Shown here: positions 15,302 through 21,024 of the stretch, in pieces | How the letters are laid out: each line of letters starts with the position of its first letter | Numbering within the stretch: position 1 is the stretch's first letter | Source: a virus | Reading direction: 5' to 3' (one strand) | Length of the DNA: 22,468 bases | IMG/VR virus record: IMGVR_UViG_3300008110_005936 | Span: 18,852-41,319 of that record | Notes under the pieces: model-generated | What the model saw: the letters and a program-made list of their open reading frames with translations, nothing else | Told to the model about the DNA's origin: nothing | Databases searched by the model: none | Position numbers and translations under genes: made by a program

Positions 15302-15749
15302 TGATGCGAGTTTTAATCATAAGGATATCAGATAAATGCTTTTCAATATCTTGTCCACTATTATATATCATTTGTTTATCAATCAGATGATAATTTGGTT
15401 TTAAAACTCTTATATCGTTTATTACGTTAAATATATTATTGGAATGATTTACAAATAAATGAAATTCGTTTAATTTAGTTTCTATATCAAAACAGGTATA
15501 TACATCGTACTTTAGTACATCATATACTATTTTAAAATTGGGATATACTCTAAAATGTTTACTTATTTCGGATTTGTATAACTCCCAATCTTCTATTAAA
15601 ATATTTACATCCAAATCGTGTACATCTCTTTGAATTATATTTTGAAACCTTAAAGATAAAGAACCGCCTAATATAACTCTTCCATTTGTAATAGTATATA
15701 ACTTATCAAATATATCACTATACGATTTTTTAATTAGATTACTTAGCAT
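15291..15749 (-). CDS. Minimal nucleotidyltransferase-fold protein
   Basis: A 152-aa protein with the polymerase-beta-like nucleotidyltransferase signature: ILGGSLSLRFQ (26-36) and HDLDVNI with Asp45 and Asp47 as the metal-binding pair. A third acidic strand may be FDIETKLNEFHLF. It resembles AbiEii/LinB-type small NTases rather than polymerases, and could adenylate a protein, RNA or antibiotic-like molecule. It overlaps the kinase gene downstream by 11 bases, so the two act together or at least are made in step. Confidence 0.7.
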   Translation of the reverse strand: MLSNLIKKSYSDIFDKLYTITNGRVILGGSLSLRFQNIIQRDVHDLDVNILIEDWELYKSEISKHFRVYPNFKIVYDVLKYDVYTCFDIETKLNEFHLFVNHSNNIFNVINDIRVLKPNYHLIDKQMIYNSGQDIEKHLSDILMIKTRINEK

Positions 15750-15750
15750 A

Positions 15751-16371
15751 TTAAAGTATTTTTAATTCTTCATCTTTTAATCTAACTCTTTTTTCATTGG
15801 ATATTACCCATAAATTCAAAAGTTTTTCGTTTGGTATTCTATTTATAGAACTAAAAATCTCATCTAATATTTTGTGGTTATTATCTAAAAAAATATCTTC
15901 GTAGTAATAAATTTTTTTATTATACTTTTTGGATAACTCATTTATTTTATTGGTTGAATACTCCACCCTTTTAGTATTCAATTGAATTATTTCATTAGGA
16001 ACTAACTCCATTCTATAACGTCTTTTATCATGCCACCTAAAACTATTAGTATAAGTTTGATATGAAAAACTTTCAATTTGTAATTGTTTATCCAATCTAT
16101 CTAATAATATTATTTCATCGAAATGTTCAAATAGCCAAACATGCATATCATTGATATTGATATCTGATTGAGTTTGGTCTACTAATGTTTTAATTAAAAC
16201 ATGCTTTTTGGATTCAATAATAGGTTTTTGATTGATATCATATCCGATAGGTCTACTCATAGTGTTAAATGGTTCTAAACCAAAATAATAATTAGATGGT
16301 AAGTGTGCTCTTAATAATTCATATAAAGATGTAGAACCTGCTCTACCCGTTGATATAATACAAATTTTCAT
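15751..16371 (-). CDS. P-loop sulfotransferase-like protein C
   Basis: A 206-aa third family member with ISTGRAGSTSLYELLRAHLP (PAPS 5' loop, 6-25) and a 3'-phosphate-binding segment EIILLDRLDKQLQIESFSYQ, containing the expected Arg and Ser. FGLEPFNTM follows the loop where the acceptor-binding Pro/Phe lies in relatives. It is full-length at both motifs and not a fragment. One base separates it from the nucleotidyltransferase gene, in the same operon as the other two copies. Confidence 0.8.
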   Translation of the reverse strand: MKICIISTGRAGSTSLYELLRAHLPSNYYFGLEPFNTMSRPIGYDINQKPIIESKKHVLIKTLVDQTQSDININDMHVWLFEHFDEIILLDRLDKQLQIESFSYQTYTNSFRWHDKRRYRMELVPNEIIQLNTKRVEYSTNKINELSKKYNKKIYYYEDIFLDNNHKILDEIFSSINRIPNEKLLNLWVISNEKRVRLKDEELKIL

Positions 16372-16383
16372 TAATACCTAAAC

Positions 16384-16989
16384 TTAAATTAATTTACTAT
16401 TATTTGTTTTTTCTAATATATTACAATTAATAACACATTTATCATCATTAGTAGAAGGTATTCCAGCGTGTGGGATTAGTCCATCAAATATTAAAACTCT
16501 ATTTTCTATACAATCTATTTTTTTAATTACATTTTTATCATCATCATATAAAAGTGTATAACCATTATTTGTATTAATATAAAATATATAAGAAGTGTGA
16601 GGAGTTTCCCTATCTATATGAACCGCCTTTTCGATATGTTGTTCTGAAAATATTTGAGGTTTGTTTAAATTTACCTTTGTTCTTAATTCATATGTAAATT
16701 CTTTATTAAGAATGGATTCAACATTTGACTTTATACTATAAATTATAGATAATATATTTTTATCAATTGTAATATATTCATCTGGAATTGATATAACAAA
16801 CCCATCTCCAATTTTTGTATCAATAAGGCTTGGATTTGTAAAATTTTTGGTTATTCCATTTTCATTTTTTACTATTCCTTCAAAGTAACACCAATTTAAT
16901 TTGTTTTGTTCTTTCACAAAATAATTTTGTAAAACTTTAAGAGATGTGGTATCTAAACAATTATCAATTATAATAATATCATCAATCAT
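16384..16989 (-). CDS. 2OG-Fe(II) oxygenase-like protein with Arg-to-Lys change
   Basis: A 201-aa cupin/DSBH-like protein. His124 and Asp126 (AVHIDRETPH) and His174 (GLIPHAGIPS) form the iron triad. The position that normally binds 2-oxoglutarate with Arg, ten residues after the last His, is Lys184 (DDKCVINC), a known alternative in some subfamilies. IFDGLIPHAG matches phage and marine bacterial proteins annotated as 2OG-Fe(II)-like. The substrate is unknown; hydroxylation or desaturation of a peptide or sugar is possible. Overlaps the zinc-ribbon gene by four bases. Confidence 0.75.
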   Translation of the reverse strand: MIDDIIIIDNCLDTTSLKVLQNYFVKEQNKLNWCYFEGIVKNENGITKNFTNPSLIDTKIGDGFVISIPDEYITIDKNILSIIYSIKSNVESILNKEFTYELRTKVNLNKPQIFSEQHIEKAVHIDRETPHTSYIFYINTNNGYTLLYDDDKNVIKKIDCIENRVLIFDGLIPHAGIPSTNDDKCVINCNILEKTNNSKLI

Positions 16990-17222
16990 ATAGATTCTAT
17001 TTTATCCCATTTATGCAAATCACAACTCCCCATCTTAGGTGTGAATATTTTTTTACCTAAAGGACATCCACATTCGCCACATATATAATTGAATACAACT
17101 GAATCTTTTTTGCTATCGCATCGCATACATATGGCAAACCTAGCCTCAGCCAATTTGGATTGCTCCTTTGTAGGATTTTCAGCTCTCCACCAACTAACCA
17201 ATATTTCTTGTAGCTTATTCAT
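16986..17222 (-). CDS. Small zinc-ribbon-like protein
   Basis: A 78-aa protein with six cysteines: C32xxC35, C48xxC51xC53 and C67, in the order MRCDSKK, YICGECGCPLG and MGSCDLHKW. This is a typical single zinc site of phage small-protein families. A helical N-terminus (LQEILVSWWRAENPTKEQSK) precedes it. It overlaps genes on both sides by four bases. Zinc-dependent binding to protein or nucleic acid is likely; no specific role can be assigned. Confidence 0.75.
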   Translation of the reverse strand: MNKLQEILVSWWRAENPTKEQSKLAEARFAICMRCDSKKDSVVFNYICGECGCPLGKKIFTPKMGSCDLHKWDKIESI

Positions 17223-17521
17223 AGTTTCTCAAAAAAATTATGTAACCTATGACAATCTTCATACATTTCTAATTTGGTTAACCTGCCCATCAGCCATTTA
17301 CCCATAGATTTAAAGTCCTCTCTCTTTAAGGTTATATATGCCGGTAGAGATTTATACTTAATCAGTATTATTTCCCTACACCTACGATTTGATTTCCAGT
17401 TATCTAACTTATCAACCAATTCTGAAAGGTTTTGTTTAGACAATTTAGTTTTAGGAAGATATGTTTTCCACTCCAAAGATATCCATCCCTTTTCTAATTT
17501 ATCTAAGACTGTAATATTCAT
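17219..17521 (-). CDS. 100-aa protein, unknown, probably leaderless
   Basis: A 100-aa basic protein (MNITVLDKLEKGWISLEWKT at the start, YEDCHRLHNFFEKL at the end) with mixed strand and helix. No motif was recognised. It is the first gene of the 17.5-9.5 kb operon. Its ATG lies five bases downstream of a -7-like box, the same spacing seen at the 9465 gene, so it may be translated without a leader. Confidence 0.65.
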   Translation of the reverse strand: MNITVLDKLEKGWISLEWKTYLPKTKLSKQNLSELVDKLDNWKSNRRCREIILIKYKSLPAYITLKREDFKSMGKWLMGRLTKLEMYEDCHRLHNFFEKL

Positions 17522-17526
17522 AACCT

Positions 17527-17558
17527 ACAATATACTAATAATTATTGATATTTACAAA
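17527..17558 (-). promoter_or_regulatory. Promoter variant TTTGT-N19-TATATTGT
   Basis: TTTGT (17558-17554), 19 bases, TATATTGT (17534-17527). Same spacing as the consensus promoters, with one change in each box (TTTGG to TTTGT, last TG swapped). It is the only host-type element before the long operon that reaches 9.5 kb. Confidence 0.55.
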
Positions 17559-17631
17559 TTTATTTTGGGGTGGGGGTTGGGGGAAACGAGTCGTTTTTTA
17601 AAAAGAAATTTTTTGGTATCTCTATTGATAG

Positions 17632-17787
17632 TTACCTTTTATACCCTCTTTTTCTCGTCCTCCAGACTCTTTCTATCCACCACATGGGAAAACGTACCAT
17701 ATAATATAAACCCACCAATATACTCAATAAAATCAATAATGGTAGTAATGTCAGAATAGTAGCGATATCTCCGAATCTTTTAATCAT
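17632..17787 (-). CDS. 51-aa membrane protein with basic tail
   Basis: A 51-codon ORF between the 387-aa protein (6-base gap) and the unknown 100-aa protein. One hydrophobic span (about 9-30, ATILTLLPLLILLSILVGLY) is followed by a Trp/Arg-rich tail (MWWIERVWRTRKRGYKR). The positive tail predicts that the C-terminus stays in the cytoplasm. Its tight spacing behind the upstream gene supports it. A longer plus-strand reading frame covers the same DNA but is unlikely to be real. Confidence 0.55.
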   Translation of the reverse strand: MIKRFGDIATILTLLPLLILLSILVGLYYMVRFPMWWIERVWRTRKRGYKR

Positions 17788-17793
17788 ACCCTA

Positions 17794-18957
17794 TTACGCT
17801 TTTACTATTTTATGTACTTTAGGGGCTTGGTAAACATATCCGCTTGGAGAACCATCCGGTGAATCTTGTACCGCCCATAAGGTATTACCATTTGGTAAGG
17901 TTTTAAATAGGTAGCCGGAGAAAGTTCCATTAAGTTTTATCTTACCTATTGACTTTTCTTTTGGATAACCCTTTTCATTTAAAGGAAAATCAGGCTTTGG
18001 TGGGAATATGTTTATACCACCTACGGCGAAAAGCGTTCTAATACCTACGGGTTTTACTTTCCACTTTTCAATAGTTGGTTTATTGGTAGAAGCAGATTCA
18101 CCATTGGCAGCCGCAGCTTCGTTTTTAAGTGCTTCTAATTCCGCTTTAACGGCTTCTACGGCTTTCTTTTGTTCTTCGGCTTGTTGTACCGCAGGTGTAG
18201 CCGTTTTAGATGCCACAACGGATTCCTTAGTAATCACTTGTACTTCGAACTCCTCACCCTCTGCGGAAGCCAATATTTCGAATGTAGTAGTAGAAGAAGG
18301 TACGGATTTACCAAAGTAGAATATATCCTTTATAATATTGAAATCTCCTCTCAATTCGGCAATTCTATCATTGAGTATCTTTAGGTTATTAGCCAGTACA
18401 TCTTCAGGTATCCTTTTAGTTTCATCTAAGGGAGTAATAGGGATGGAAGTGACTGAATAATCGCCAGTCAAATTTAAATCATATACTATGTACTTATCTT
18501 TAGGTTTAGAGGATGTAGGGGAGAGTGTCCAATTTATCTGCTCTATTAATCCCTTATAAGAATCCTCTAAAGACCAACGGACTTCTTTAACCCCCGCAAA
18601 TTTACCCTTTTCTTTTTGTTTAGTTATTATATCCGATAGAGTATCTACCTTAACCTCCAATATAGGGATAGTCTTTCCCATCTTTGCTCCTAATACCTTT
18701 GAATGTTCTTTATATGAGAAGTGAGGATTTGTTTGAAATGAGTCCGATAAGTTCTGAACTAATTCCTTTGAACCTAAATAGTAATCCGTTCCCTTTATAT
18801 GTACAATAACACCCGATACTGATAGAAGAGGGGATAGTTCTACGTTTCTACTCCCTTCGGTTATCTCAACGGGTTTAAGACCCGATTTAGCAGATATTTT
18901 CCATACTCCGTTCTTATAAGAGTATCTATTTGGGTTTTGTGTTACTTCTATTTGCAT
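17794..18957 (-). CDS. 387-aa protein with Ala/Glu coiled coil, unknown
   Basis: A 387-aa protein. The first 240 residues are beta-rich with Lys/Ser/Thr surface (PVEITEGSRNVELSPLLSVS, ISAKSGLKPVE). Residues about 250-290 form an Ala/Glu/Lys-rich coiled coil (QQAEEQKKAVEAVKAELEAL). The C-terminus is beta-rich (KLNGTFSGYLFKTLPNGNTL). No signal peptide. Such a layout suits a structural or scaffold-like protein, but no family was recognised. It overlaps the preceding gene by 10 bases and is less AT-rich than the 10-17 kb genes. Confidence 0.75.
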   Translation of the reverse strand: MQIEVTQNPNRYSYKNGVWKISAKSGLKPVEITEGSRNVELSPLLSVSGVIVHIKGTDYYLGSKELVQNLSDSFQTNPHFSYKEHSKVLGAKMGKTIPILEVKVDTLSDIITKQKEKGKFAGVKEVRWSLEDSYKGLIEQINWTLSPTSSKPKDKYIVYDLNLTGDYSVTSIPITPLDETKRIPEDVLANNLKILNDRIAELRGDFNIIKDIFYFGKSVPSSTTTFEILASAEGEEFEVQVITKESVVASKTATPAVQQAEEQKKAVEAVKAELEALKNEAAAANGESASTNKPTIEKWKVKPVGIRTLFAVGGINIFPPKPDFPLNEKGYPKEKSIGKIKLNGTFSGYLFKTLPNGNTLWAVQDSPDGSPSGYVYQAPKVHKIVKA

Positions 18958-19220
18958 AATTGATAAGCCCTTTTGTATATAGTAGAATCCTTTATATTCC
19001 CTTTACGTTTCCTTTGTAATTCATAAACCTTTCTAATAACCTTCTTATAGATACCCTCATCAATTGAATTTGCTACTATCTCATTAATAACTGAATCGTC
19101 GTGGTATAATCTATTCTTCTTAATCACATCCACTCTATCCATAAAGTTAATCATCGTAGCTACTCCTATTGAAGTACTATATTCCTCTGCTATCTTCATA
19201 TAATCCGTATCCCTTAACAT
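18948..19220 (-). CDS. Small helical basic protein, start placed at 19220
   Basis: I place the start at MLRDTDYMK (90 aa) rather than at the upstream ATG at 19256. An AAGGA ribosome-binding sequence (19231-19227) lies six bases before it, and the 12 upstream codons span a -7-like TATATTTA. The protein is basic and helical (VIKKNRLYHDDSVINEIVAN, KVIRKVYELQRKRKGNIKD), without cysteine or membrane span, and ends in KRAYQLCK. A nucleic-acid-binding role would fit but is not shown. Confidence 0.6.
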   Translation of the reverse strand: MLRDTDYMKIAEEYSTSIGVATMINFMDRVDVIKKNRLYHDDSVINEIVANSIDEGIYKKVIRKVYELQRKRKGNIKDSTIYKRAYQLCK

Positions 19221-19334
19221 ACCATTTCCTTTGTATATAAATATACCCATCCTCAATAAAAGGAAAACGGCTAAGAATGGTTCAGTATCGCTAATGGTGT
19301 ATCACACCCCATGTCAAAAAGGGTTTCCATAGCG

Positions 19335-19372
19335 AAAAAACCGGGCTCGGTATTTAAGCGTACCCGACCCGG
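19335..19372 (-). terminator. Intrinsic terminator
   Basis: On the minus strand CCGGGTCGGGTA (19372-19361) pairs, with an internal mismatch, with TACCGAGCCCGG (19352-19341) around an eight-base loop. Six T follow (19340-19335). A second small hairpin with GAGCA/TGCTC arms lies just before it (19376-19393), making the 3' end of a possible small RNA. Confidence 0.75.
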
Positions 19373-19491
19373 CGTGAGCAAAGGGGTATGCTCTCGCTTT
19401 ACGTGATATTCAGATGGGGGGGGGTCTATGTGTATATGTGGATATACGAATATACAAATGTAAATTTACAAATGTAAATGCGAATGAGCAT
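19373..19491 (-). ncRNA. Candidate small RNA in a gene-free stretch
   Basis: Between the terminator at 19492-19523 and the one at 19335-19372 no supported ORF exists. The interval holds a GAGCA/TGCTC hairpin, nine consecutive G on the plus strand (19416-19424), TACATTTG boxes (19476-19469 and 19462-19455, minus strand) and TATATTCG, and ends in a stem with T6. This is the layout of a short independent transcript read leftward. The promoter boxes lack a good -33 element, so this is a candidate only. Confidence 0.35.
19453..19480. repeat. Tandem TACATTTG/CAAATGTA repeat
   Basis: The sequence ACAAATGTAAAT occurs twice in direct repeat (19454-19465 and 19468-19479), each carrying CAAATGTA, whose complement TACATTTG fits the Bacteroidetes -7 consensus TAnnTTTG. 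It lies in the gene-free stretch, downstream of one terminator. It may be a tandem promoter or a protein-binding site. Confidence 0.45.
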
Positions 19492-19523
19492 AAAAAAAGC
19501 CCATAGCTTTTGGGCTACGGGCT
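19492..19523 (-). terminator. Intrinsic terminator after the 81-aa gene
   Basis: AGCCCGTAGC (19523-19514, minus) pairs with GCTATGGGCT (19507-19498), with one internal mismatch, around a six-base loop, followed by a run of seven T (19498-19492). It lies about 30 bases beyond the stop of the 81-aa gene and should end its transcript. Confidence 0.75.
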
Positions 19524-19551
19524 TAGTTGGGGTGAGTGAGGGTCTCTATAC

Positions 19552-19797
19552 TTACATGGCATGCAATCGGCGGAGGAAGCGAGTTAGGATGTTGTTGTTG
19601 GTATCCGCTCCACTCCACTGCTTCATTAGGTTGTTAGCATTGTGTACTAACTCTCTATTGGTATGTAGTCTACCTATATGGTATTGCTTATACCAGCGTT
19701 GGAATTGTGGGTCTGCCATTGTATCCTCTCTCTGCTTATATAGTTGTTGTATCTTATCTACGTCTGTATATGTATCTACTACTATATGTGTATTCAT
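19552..19797 (-). CDS. 81-aa protein, unknown
   Basis: An 81-aa helical protein (MNTHIVVDTYTDVDKIQQLY, QFQRWYKQYHIGRLHTNREL, ending FLRRLHAM). Rich in Gln, Tyr, His and Arg; no membrane segment or cysteine. It lies 38 bases after the previous gene and is followed by a clear terminator, so it is the last gene of its transcript. No family was recognised. Confidence 0.65.
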   Translation of the reverse strand: MNTHIVVDTYTDVDKIQQLYKQREDTMADPQFQRWYKQYHIGRLHTNRELVHNANNLMKQWSGADTNNNILTRFLRRLHAM

Positions 19798-19835
19798 ATG
19801 CTTTGCTGATTTTATTTTTATTAAGGGTGTCCGAA

Positions 19836-20066
19836 TTATGCCTGTGCAATAGGGGGATTCATCATCAACGCTTCTTTGAGCAAATCATCTTGCTCTGCTG
19901 CGAACTCAGCCGCTCCCTTCTCATACATCTTAATCATCTTAAGCGCAGAACGGATTTCATTTAACCTAGCTGATGCTGCCCACTTAGGGGAGCCATCTTT
20001 CATAGCACGGATACGTTTCATTAATACCGCCTCCGCTTTCTCTAATACTGTAATTGCTTCTTGCAT
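19836..20066 (-). CDS. 76-aa helical protein, unknown
   Basis: A 76-aa protein, all helix by pattern: MQEAITVLEKAEAVLMKRIR, SARLNEIRSALKMIKMYEKG, AAEFAAEQDDLLKEALMM. Alternating charged and Ala/Leu residues suggest a short coiled-coil hairpin. Its start lies four bases after the stop of the HExxH-containing frame, so translation of the two is probably coupled. Function unknown. Confidence 0.65.
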   Translation of the reverse strand: MQEAITVLEKAEAVLMKRIRAMKDGSPKWAASARLNEIRSALKMIKMYEKGAAEFAAEQDDLLKEALMMNPPIAQA

Positions 20067-20070
20067 AATC

Positions 20071-20325
20071 TTATTTATTTAATTTTGGTTTAATATCCCT
20101 CCACATATCACTATATAGCTTCTCCGATGAATATGCTGCTCTTTCGAAGGGGTTTCTGCTATATGCGGTCTCATTGTACTCCTTCCATTTAGATGTAAGG
20201 GGTTGTAGGGAATGAGTCCATTCGTGTATGATTGTTTGTAATAACTCTTTAACGTTGTCTATATTCTTATAGTATATAAAGATAGTGTGCTCTTGTGGGT
20301 CATAGAGCGGTGGTGTAGATTCGAA
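20071..20325 (-). CDS. HExxH metallopeptidase-like frame, start codon not found
   Basis: An open frame of 84 codons with a zinc-peptidase core, TIIHEWTHSLQP, whose HExxH pair (two His and the catalytic Glu) is intact. The downstream NPFERAAYSSEK supplies a Glu that can act as third ligand. Similar short HExxH proteins occur in T4-like marine phages with about 30 more N-terminal residues. Here the frame opens inside the tRNA gene, after a TAG, and has no ATG, GTG or TTG before the motif. Either the gene is 5'-truncated by the tRNA or it uses an unusual start or a frameshift. The tight 4-base spacing to the next gene suggests it was a working gene. Confidence 0.55.
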   Translation of the reverse strand, partial: FESTPPLYDPQEHTIFIYYKNIDNVKELLQTIIHEWTHSLQPLTSKWKEYNETAYSRNPFERAAYSSEKLYSDMWRDIKPKLNK

Positions 20326-20376
20326 CTACCTCCTCCTGGCTGGACGCCAGGCGTACAAACATTATACGTCCACCGC
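20306..20376 (-). tRNA. tRNA-Gly (anticodon UCC), atypical
   Basis: A 71-nt tRNA-like cloverleaf. The acceptor stem GCGGTGG/CCACCGC is perfect over 7 bp with discriminator U73. The D arm GTAT/GTAC contains the GTATAATG sequence typical of bacterial tRNA-Gly. The anticodon stem CCTGG/CCAGG is perfect, and the T arm has a TTCGAAT loop with a 4-bp stem and one G-A mismatch. The loop CGTCCAG gives anticodon UCC (Gly, GGA codon). Unusual: position 33 is G instead of U, the D loop has GT where GG is expected, and C32-G38 could pair to leave a five-base loop. CCA is not encoded. Confidence 0.75.
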
Positions 20377-20381
20377 TTGTA

Positions 20382-20399
20382 GGGGGCGTGGTGTCCCCC
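20382..20399 (-). other. GGGGG/CCCCC hairpin just upstream of the tRNA
   Basis: On the minus strand GGGGG (20399-20395) and CCCCC (20386-20382) flank an eight-base loop, ending five bases before the tRNA 5' end. There is no T-tract, so it is not a standard terminator. It may be a processing signal for the tRNA or a leader stem. Confidence 0.4.
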
Positions 20400-20406
20400 G
20401 TATGGA

Positions 20407-20568
20407 TTACTTCACTACTGAAGCGGTATCCACCTTAACGGAATCAGCTGGTACTACTACAGTTGAATCAACAGCTGTTGAATCTACTGCTTTGTTTTCA
20501 GTTGAACCATTACCACCACATGCTACCAATGTAGCTGCTACTGCGAAAATTGCGATTACTTTTTTCAT
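20407..20568 (-). CDS. Small lipoprotein
   Basis: I start at MKK (20568), 25 codons inside the longer open frame, because it opens a textbook lipoprotein signal: MKKVIAIFAVAATLVAC, with lipobox LVAC (Cys17 lipidated) then GGNGSTEN. The mature part is only about 37 residues, Ser/Thr/Val/Asp-rich with an imperfect repeat (AVDSTAVDST). The signal and composition are typical of Bacteroidota lipoproteins. Surface lipoproteins encoded by phages often block superinfection. An upstream hairpin (20617-20638) lies in its leader. GC is higher than in the 10-17 kb genes. Confidence 0.75.
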   Translation of the reverse strand: MKKVIAIFAVAATLVACGGNGSTENKAVDSTAVDSTVVVPADSVKVDTASVVK

Positions 20569-20616
20569 CTTTGTTTGTTTATAATTAACTAATAGTTTAA
20601 ATTTTAAGTTAGTGAT

Positions 20617-20638
20617 GGGACCAGCGGATGCCGGTCCC
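20617..20638 (-). promoter_or_regulatory. Leader hairpin before the lipoprotein gene
   Basis: GGGACCGGC (20638-20630) pairs with GCTGGTCCC (20625-20617), nine base pairs with one G-U, four-base loop. No T-run follows, so it is a leader structure or weak terminator between the DNA-binding-like gene and the lipoprotein gene. Confidence 0.5.
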
Positions 20639-20660
20639 TCCACCTAATGATATGAGCAGA

Positions 20661-20924
20661 TTAAGCAATCATGCTCTTCTTAATTTCACGAGCCTTCTTC
20701 AAAGAAGTAGCGAATTGAGAATCACCTGCTACTCTAACTCTATAAGATACCTTACCTGATGGGTAGGTAATCTTTTGGATGTTAGATACTACAGTCTCAT
20801 AAGAAGTACTGCGCTTAGCTGCCTTACGATTCTTCGAAGTAGCCTTAGTTGATTTTGCCGGTGTGAAACCGATACCTTTGTTACTCTTAAATGTAACAGT
20901 TGTTTTGCTTGACTTGTTAGCCAT
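20661..20924 (-). CDS. Small basic, probably DNA-binding protein
   Basis: An 87-aa strongly basic protein. The N-terminal 40 residues are a Lys/Ser/Thr tail (KATSKNRKAAKRSTSYE). The rest has a three-strand then helix pattern, NIQKITYPSGKVSYRVRVAG then FATSLKKAREIKKSM. This resembles the AP2-like/integrase arm-binding fold found in many phage accessory proteins, in which the strands enter the major groove. It has a strong host-type promoter of its own, as expected of an early regulator. It could also be a nucleoid-type protein. Confidence 0.7.
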   Translation of the reverse strand: MANKSSKTTVTFKSNKGIGFTPAKSTKATSKNRKAAKRSTSYETVVSNIQKITYPSGKVSYRVRVAGDSQFATSLKKAREIKKSMIA

Positions 20925-20991
20925 TTTTAAACGTTTTAATCCAGCGGATGTTTAATACAGGTCTCCGCCTTCACCTTTTGTTTGATATATA

Positions 20992-21023
20992 CAAATATAC
21001 GAAACTTTTTTGATATTGCCAAA
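20992..21023 (-). promoter_or_regulatory. Host-type promoter for the DNA-binding-like gene
   Basis: TTTGG (21023-21019), 19 bases, TATATTTG (20999-20992). It starts one base beyond the stop of the upstream gene and leaves a leader of about 60 bases that can fold into a stem (20964-20969 with 20943-20948). Confidence 0.8.
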
Positions 21024-21024
21024 T

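Noticed and set aside
14924-15845. TATTTATA sequences (T4 late promoter-like on the minus strand)
   Set aside because: Both lie inside genes (14.9 and 15.8 kb) without a downstream start at proper distance; expected by chance at this AT content.
17567-17583. G-rich tract as a G-quadruplex
   Set aside because: Only three runs of four or more G are present, so a standard four-run quadruplex cannot form from this tract alone.
17274-17759. 161-codon plus-strand open frame
   Set aside because: It lies opposite the 100-aa gene and the 51-aa membrane ORF, has hydrophobic low-complexity content and no neighbours on its strand; the minus-strand genes fit the operon pattern.
19478-19964. Two overlapping plus-strand open frames (124 and 85 codons)
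   Set aside because: Opposite the 81-aa and 76-aa minus genes and a terminator; Leu/Cys/Tyr-rich composition typical of antisense frames.
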